DNA of 19,294 nt from Chitinophaga pinensis (GTDB lineage Bacteria > Bacteroidota > Bacteroidia > Flavobacteriales_D > Crocinitomicaceae). The position numbers were made by a program, and so were the translations under genes. The notes beneath the pieces were generated by a model. The model searched no databases. It was not told the origin of the DNA and saw only the letters and a list, made by a program, of their open reading frames with translations. This document shows, piece after piece, positions 15,798 to 19,294 of this stretch. Within the stretch, counting starts at the first letter, position 1. Each line of letters opens with the position of its first letter. The stretch spans positions 1 to 19,294 of the forward strand of contig CAMDGP010000011.1 in NCBI GenBank assembly GCA_945897765.1, read 5' to 3'.

Positions 15798-16079
15798 AAA
15801 ATAATTTTTCTTAAAGATGCGTTTACAACTTTGAATCCATAAAGTTCAATAAAAAAATCTAATGAACGACTTTATTCGTTTTTTAAGCTGATTCTAAAAT
15901 AAGAATCAAAGTTAAAGTGAACTAATTTTTCATGCCTGTATTTCTATCTAATAGATAATCAGTAGAAGTTACTCATTAAGGATAAATGAAAAAAGAATCA
16001 AAATAATGATTGTCAAATTCTTAGTTGACTATTTAAGCTGAAAAACTCCCTATTATCATAAATCAAAAACAATTACTAT
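15798..16079. other. Non-coding stretch upstream of the DUF4139 gene
   Basis: With the repeat array that follows, this makes a gene-free region of 368 bp. No tRNA or credible reading frame is seen. It contains the promoter box at 15907-15914 and a 6-bp inverted repeat, GATTCT (15890-15895) with AGAATC (15902-15907), that would span the predicted transcription start and could be a small operator. Confidence 0.5.
15907..15914 (-). promoter_or_regulatory. -7 box TAACTTTG, likely for the DUF4139 gene
   Basis: This is a perfect TAnnTTTG on the reverse strand, about 110 nt before the ATG at 15797, so the leader would be about 105 nt. No -33 element is clear. Confidence 0.4.
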
Positions 16080-16170
16080 CGCTCTCGAATAATGTTGACT
16101 GAAGCTTTAGAATAATGTTCACTCAGGTTTTAGAATAATGTTGACTGAGGCTCTCGAAGGCAACATTATT
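16080..16170. repeat. Tandem array of the interspersed repeat unit ending in a hairpin
   Basis: The array has a partial unit at 16080-16093, 23-bp units at 16094-16116 and 16117-16139 (GTTGACTGAAGC or GTTCACTCAGGT, then TTTAGAATAAT), and a full 25-bp unit at 16140-16164. The last differs from the unit at 12348-12372 at only two positions. The final unit is framed by a perfect 10-bp inverted repeat, AATAATGTTG (16134-16143) with CAACATTATT (16161-16170), loop 17 nt. The hairpin overlaps the stop codon of the NlpC/P60-like gene, so it could also shape the end of that transcript. Confidence 0.75.
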
Positions 16171-16765
16171 TCACAACCCTACCAACATAAATCCTTTTAG
16201 GATTAATATCTTTTTCACCACTTCCAACAGGCTCAATGCGATCACCAATTCCATTAGTCAGTTTTTGAGAACTGCGGTATTTTAAACCAGTAATTTTTCC
16301 TTTACTGTCTTTTTCCCAAGCTAAAAAAACCACTGAATGTCCCGTTTTATTATTGCGCCAAAATTGAACAAAGTCTCCGGGTTGTGCTTCTTCCAATGGT
16401 ACGTTTTTTCCAAGTTTAAATTTAGTTAATGCATATACACATTGTGTTTCAGCACCAATTTCTGAGTTGCCATACCAATGACTTTGAAATTCTTTTAGTT
16501 GATTCAATTCCAAAGCATCTAAAAGTTGATGCTCTTTTAAAGTATTAAAAACAATCGTGAAAGTAAAACCTGAACAATGGGTACCAACTGCACTTTTTGA
16601 CAATAAAGTTTGGTCTTTGTGAACGATATCTATTGGACAACCTGATCCTTTCCAAACATACGTTCCGCCCTGGTATTTATTTGCCTCTTTCACTACAAAA
16701 TCATTGAATGTTACTTGAGCACTGAAAAGAAAGCAATTAAGTAGGAATAAAAAGAAAAGGCGCAT
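16166..16765 (-). CDS. NlpC/P60-like papain-fold amidase, secreted
   Basis: The product has 199 residues from ATG 16765, with a signal peptide (MRLFFLFLLNCFLFSAQ). The likely catalytic Cys lies in GTHCSGFTFTIV (about 61-72) and the His in GHSVVFLAWE (about 142-151). QPGDFVQFWRNN stands between them, as the 'GD...F' strand does in NlpC/P60 and CHAP folds. These enzymes cut amide bonds, often in peptidoglycan; the true substrate is unknown. An upstream in-frame TTG at 16793-16795 lies inside the -7 box and cannot be a start on that transcript. The 3' end overlaps the repeat hairpin. Confidence 0.8.
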   Translation of the reverse strand: MRLFFLFLLNCFLFSAQVTFNDFVVKEANKYQGGTYVWKGSGCPIDIVHKDQTLLSKSAVGTHCSGFTFTIVFNTLKEHQLLDALELNQLKEFQSHWYGNSEIGAETQCVYALTKFKLGKNVPLEEAQPGDFVQFWRNNKTGHSVVFLAWEKDSKGKITGLKYRSSQKLTNGIGDRIEPVGSGEKDINPKRIYVGRVVK

Positions 16766-16792
16766 ACTTGATTTTAAAGATGAAACAGTAGA

Positions 16793-16824
16793 CAAAAATA
16801 GTGCCTATTCTAATCAATCACAAA
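16793..16824 (-). promoter_or_regulatory. Promoter of the NlpC/P60-like gene (TTTG-N20-TATTTTTG)
   Basis: On the reverse strand TTTG (16821-16824) and TATTTTTG (16793-16800) are 20 nt apart, the best complete Bacteroidota promoter in the window. The leader would be about 24 nt to ATG 16765. The divergent gene has TAACTTTA at 16831-16838, seven of eight to consensus. Confidence 0.65.
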
Positions 16825-16848
16825 AACAAGTAACTTTAAATCCGTAAT

Positions 16849-18252
16849 ATGAAATTAATTCTACTTTTTATAGGTGTTTTTTTGTTCCATGGAACAATTT
16901 TGAGTCAATATCAAAAGAATGTCGAGTTGTTAGATCGTTGGTTTTCAGATACTATTTTAACAAATTCTTCGCAAGTTCGTTACAGTAGTTGCTGGGCTTT
17001 TGAACAAGATGGAAAAGAATATGGCGTTTTGGGTTCAACTGAAGGAAGTCATTTTTTTGAATTGACTGCTGAAAATAAATTTCGATTCATTGATTTTGTT
17101 CCTGGAAGGTTCATTTCGTCTCAAGTTATTACGCGTGAGTTTAAAAATTTCGGCAAATACTTATATGCTTCTTGCGACGAAGGTTCGAGCAGTTTGCAAG
17201 TAATAGATTTGTCCTTTTTACCTGATTCTGTGCAGTTGGTTGCCGATTACCGAAATGAATTATTTGGAAAAATCCACAACCTTTTTGTTGATTCTACTAA
17301 TGAATTATTATATGCTTGCTTGGTAACTCCCGTAATCAATAATGCCGAAATTTCAACAATTCCTTTACGTGTTTTTTCCTTACAAGATCCTGTTTCACCA
17401 ACATTGGTTTGGGAAGGTCCAAGTGATGTTTTAGAAGTTCACGATATTTTTGTTCGGGACAACTTGGCGATTTTAAATTGTGGTTATGATGGAATTCGTG
17501 TTTATGATTTCACTAATCCTTCAGCTCCAACTTATTTAAATAATCTAACCATCTATCAACAACAAGGATACAATCATCAAGGTTGGTTGGCTCCAAATAA
17601 CGAAACTTATGTTTTTGCGGATGAAACAGCTGGGTTGAAAATTAAAAAAGCAAAACTAAATCCTGATTTCTCGATTCAAATTCAACAGTTGTTTGGGACT
17701 GAAAATAATCCTTATGATAAAACGCCTCACAACATTCAATGCACCAATGAATTTGCTTTTGTGGCTTATTACAACGATGGTTTGCGAATTTATGACTTGC
17801 GCTACAATCCACCAAAAGAAATTGCTGCTTATGATACTTACCAAGACAATGCATTGACGAATGATTTCTCTATGTGGGGCGCCTGGGGAATTCATACGCT
17901 TTTGCCAAGTGGTCGCATTCTAGTTTCCGACAGAAATAATGGTTTTTTTCTTTTTGATTTTGATCGAGATTTTTTCTTAAATCAAGCTAACCAAGAACAA
18001 TTCTCAGTGTATCCAAACCCAAGTTCTAAATCCGAATCGTTTATCATTCGCGCTTCAGCCGATCAAATCATTGACTTTAAAGTTGGAATTTATAATGCAC
18101 TTGGTCAACTGATTTTGGAACAATCAGTAAGTAATCAATCCTTTCTAGAAGTCAATCAACAATTAAGTGCAGGTTGTTATTTTTCGAAAATTGAATATGA
18201 AAATTACCTTGGAGAAAAGATAGTCGAGCAATTAAAAATTATCAAGGAATAA
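16849..18252 (+). CDS. Choice-of-anchor B / LVIVD-repeat protein with T9SS type A sorting domain
   Basis: This 467-residue secreted protein has a signal peptide (1-19, GTILSQ). The body is a beta-propeller-like series of LVIVD-type repeats in which a blade ends with a short 'hydrophobic-Y/V-D' strand: SSLQVIDLS, LRVFSLQDPVSP, GIRVYDFTNPSAP, GLRIYDLRYNPP and GFFLFDFDRD. The context GKIHNLFVD, EVHDIFVRD and TPHNIQCTNEFAFVAYY fits choice-of-anchor B proteins. The last 80 residues (about 387-467) are a type IX secretion sorting domain: FSVYPNPSSKSE, NALGQLILEQ, LSAGCYFSKI and a closing KIIKE. It should be exported through the outer membrane by T9SS and its sorting domain removed. The ligand or role is unknown. 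Confidence 0.9.
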   Translation: MKLILLFIGVFLFHGTILSQYQKNVELLDRWFSDTILTNSSQVRYSSCWAFEQDGKEYGVLGSTEGSHFFELTAENKFRFIDFVPGRFISSQVITREFKNFGKYLYASCDEGSSSLQVIDLSFLPDSVQLVADYRNELFGKIHNLFVDSTNELLYACLVTPVINNAEISTIPLRVFSLQDPVSPTLVWEGPSDVLEVHDIFVRDNLAILNCGYDGIRVYDFTNPSAPTYLNNLTIYQQQGYNHQGWLAPNNETYVFADETAGLKIKKAKLNPDFSIQIQQLFGTENNPYDKTPHNIQCTNEFAFVAYYNDGLRIYDLRYNPPKEIAAYDTYQDNALTNDFSMWGAWGIHTLLPSGRILVSDRNNGFFLFDFDRDFFLNQANQEQFSVYPNPSSKSESFIIRASADQIIDFKVGIYNALGQLILEQSVSNQSFLEVNQQLSAGCYFSKIEYENYLGEKIVEQLKIIKE

Positions 18253-18303
18253 AAAAGACCACCTCATAGAAGCAGTCTTTTAGATATAACCTAAAGTTAT
18301 CTA
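18253..18303. terminator. Bidirectional stem-loops between convergent genes
   Basis: AAAAGAC (18253-18259) pairs with GTCTTTT (18275-18281) around a 15-nt loop, giving a T run on both strands. A second, imperfect stem follows, pairing AGATATAAC with GTTATCT (18282-18303). Both lie in the 52-bp gap between the T9SS protein gene and the convergent lipoprotein gene, as expected for a shared terminator. Confidence 0.6.
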
Positions 18304-18304
18304 A

Positions 18305-19132
18305 CTAATTAATTGTAAAGGTATAACCGCTAACTGTTACCGTGAAACTATAATCACAGGTTCCATCGCCATAATTGATTTGACGAACTGGTTTTCCTGT
18401 TGGCGTGATATCTAAAGTTCCGCTTACTGGAAACCCACAACCTACTTTGACATGAATCGGTGATGTTGTGTTTCCAGTATAACCTTCTCCTGTTGAAAAT
18501 GAAGCTTCCGAGGTTCCTGTGATGTCATATTCATCGTCAAAACGATTAAGTAAAGTGTTGAAACCAGTTGTCCAAGTTCTCACTCGAGTGGAGGTGTAAT
18601 TAACCACTTCGCCTGTTGTTAAAGTTGCAGCACCATCAATTTGAACATTAAAATAAGGCTGACTACTTGCGTTTAATCCCATGTTTTGAACTGTTTTCGT
18701 TCCATCGAATTTAACGTCATTCACATAATAATCAACTGGTGTGTGAGTAATGATAGTTCCTGGTGCAATGTATTGACCAGTGAAAGTTGTAATGATTTTT
18801 CCTCTTCTTGTTTTGCCGTCGTTGCACGTGCAATTTGAAGAACCATAATCAACTGTTACTGATTTTGGAGAACTCGTTGTGTCAATAGTAATAATTACAC
18901 TACAGTCCGCTTTTTCCAATGCGATATTTTGACCTGGTTTTGCTACAATAATTTGTCCACTTTTATAATAAACCATATTTCCAGTAATTGCTTGGTCGGA
19001 AATATTCGTCATTTCATCAAATGCTGTTTCAATTTTGTAGTTCACCAAGGCTGATTGATCTTTTTTAAGTCTGTTTTTAAGACAAGATGTCAATGAAAGT
19101 GCCACAAGGCTGAGGATTGCTAGGTTTTTCAT
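18305..19132 (-). CDS. Predicted lipoprotein, function unknown
   Basis: This 275-residue protein has a clear lipobox, LSLTSC, with acylated Cys17. The following residues (LKNRLKKD) are basic, without the acidic cluster that marks surface lipoproteins in some Bacteroidota, so a periplasm-facing location is more likely. The body is strand-rich and carries a Cys cluster, VTVDYGSSNCTCNDGKTRRGKI (residues about 93-113), plus CGFPVSGTLDI and CDYSFTV near the end. The block 'DYG..NC.C.DGK.RRGKI' is one I associate with uncharacterised Bacteroidota lipoproteins. It lies 37 bp after the end of another reverse gene and may be cotranscribed with it. Confidence 0.85.
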   Translation of the reverse strand: MKNLAILSLVALSLTSCLKNRLKKDQSALVNYKIETAFDEMTNISDQAITGNMVYYKSGQIIVAKPGQNIALEKADCSVIITIDTTSSPKSVTVDYGSSNCTCNDGKTRRGKIITTFTGQYIAPGTIITHTPVDYYVNDVKFDGTKTVQNMGLNASSQPYFNVQIDGAATLTTGEVVNYTSTRVRTWTTGFNTLLNRFDDEYDITGTSEASFSTGEGYTGNTTSPIHVKVGCGFPVSGTLDITPTGKPVRQINYGDGTCDYSFTVTVSGYTFTIN

Positions 19133-19169
19133 GTTAGAACAATTTATTATTCACCTGAAAGTTAATGTT

Positions 19170-19294
19170 TTATTTTAAATTTAGCTTGCTTTTAACAGCA
19201 CTTGAAATCCCATCTTTATGTAAGTAAACATTGATGGTTTTGTATTTGAAGTAAGCTTCAGAAACATATAGATATCCTTTTGGAAGATTATTGG
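19170..19294 (-). CDS. C-terminal end of an unidentified protein (partial)
   Basis: A reverse frame is open from the window edge to TAA at 19170-19172. It gives about 40 residues (YLYVSEAYFKYKTINVYLHK, then DGISSAVKSKLNLK) with a balanced, protein-like composition. Its end lies 37 bp upstream of the lipoprotein gene on the same strand. There is too little to name it; a competing frame is also open but has a less protein-like composition. Confidence 0.5.
   Translation of the reverse strand, partial: NNLPKGYLYVSEAYFKYKTINVYLHKDGISSAVKSKLNLK

Noticed and set aside
16080..16164. Possible CRISPR array
   Set aside because: Units follow each other directly with no unique spacers, only three to four copies exist, they are degenerate, and no cas gene is nearby.
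16766..16795. In-frame TTG start ten codons upstream of the NlpC/P60-like signal peptide
   Set aside because: The TTG lies within the -7 promoter box; ATG 16765 opens a normal signal peptide.
17642..17895. Reverse open frames inside the T9SS protein gene
   Set aside because: They are antisense shadows of a gene with a clear signal peptide, repeats and sorting domain.

Overview
The window is AT-rich DNA from a member of the Bacteroidota, most likely order Flavobacteriales and perhaps a Crocinitomicaceae/Fluviicola-like bacterium; the family assignment is inference. The support is a T9SS type A C-terminal sorting domain, the Bacteroidota-restricted families IPExxxVDY, DUF2911, DUF4476 and DUF5715, several outer-membrane barrels and a lipoprotein, and promoters of the Bacteroidota form TAnnTTTG instead of TATAAT. 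I see no tRNA, rRNA, CRISPR array, phage or transposase gene. Most genes are ordinary chromosomal housekeeping or cell-envelope genes.

Layout. 1-2207: the tail of a forward gene, a reverse M15-peptidase-like DUF5715 gene, a forward DUF493 gene overlapping a small membrane-anchored gene, and a reverse outer-membrane barrel. 2352-4902: an IPExxxVDY gene, pyruvate kinase and a SpoU-type RNA methyltransferase, all forward. 5002-6561: a degraded patch with a signal-peptide gene cut by TAA and a reverse AAA/DUF4143 ATPase gene cut by TGA; three 16-bp palindromes at exact 22-bp spacing sit upstream of the ATPase. 6852-9595: a forward cluster of a DUF2911 protein, an EamA transporter and a Kv-beta-like aldo/keto reductase. 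9786-12941: reverse genes for an Asn/Thr-rich DUF4476 protein, GcvT and elongation factor P, with a hairpin repeat between efp and gcvT. 13042-16765: reverse genes for a small barrel, a DUF4139/MuiA-type protein cut by TAG, and an NlpC/P60-like amidase, with a second copy of the repeat before the last. 16849-18252: a forward choice-of-anchor/T9SS secreted protein. 18305-19294: a reverse lipoprotein and the end of another gene.

I find no convincing complete new defence or biosynthetic system. The signals most worth following are the phased palindrome array at 6494-6553, the interspersed repeat family at 12318-12372 and 16080-16170 (including two competing hairpins in the probable efp-gcvT transcript), and three reading frames each broken by one in-frame stop with no frameshift. 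The three breaks use TAA, TGA and TAG, so they do not point to reassignment of one stop codon; real decay, strain polymorphism or base-call error are the alternatives.
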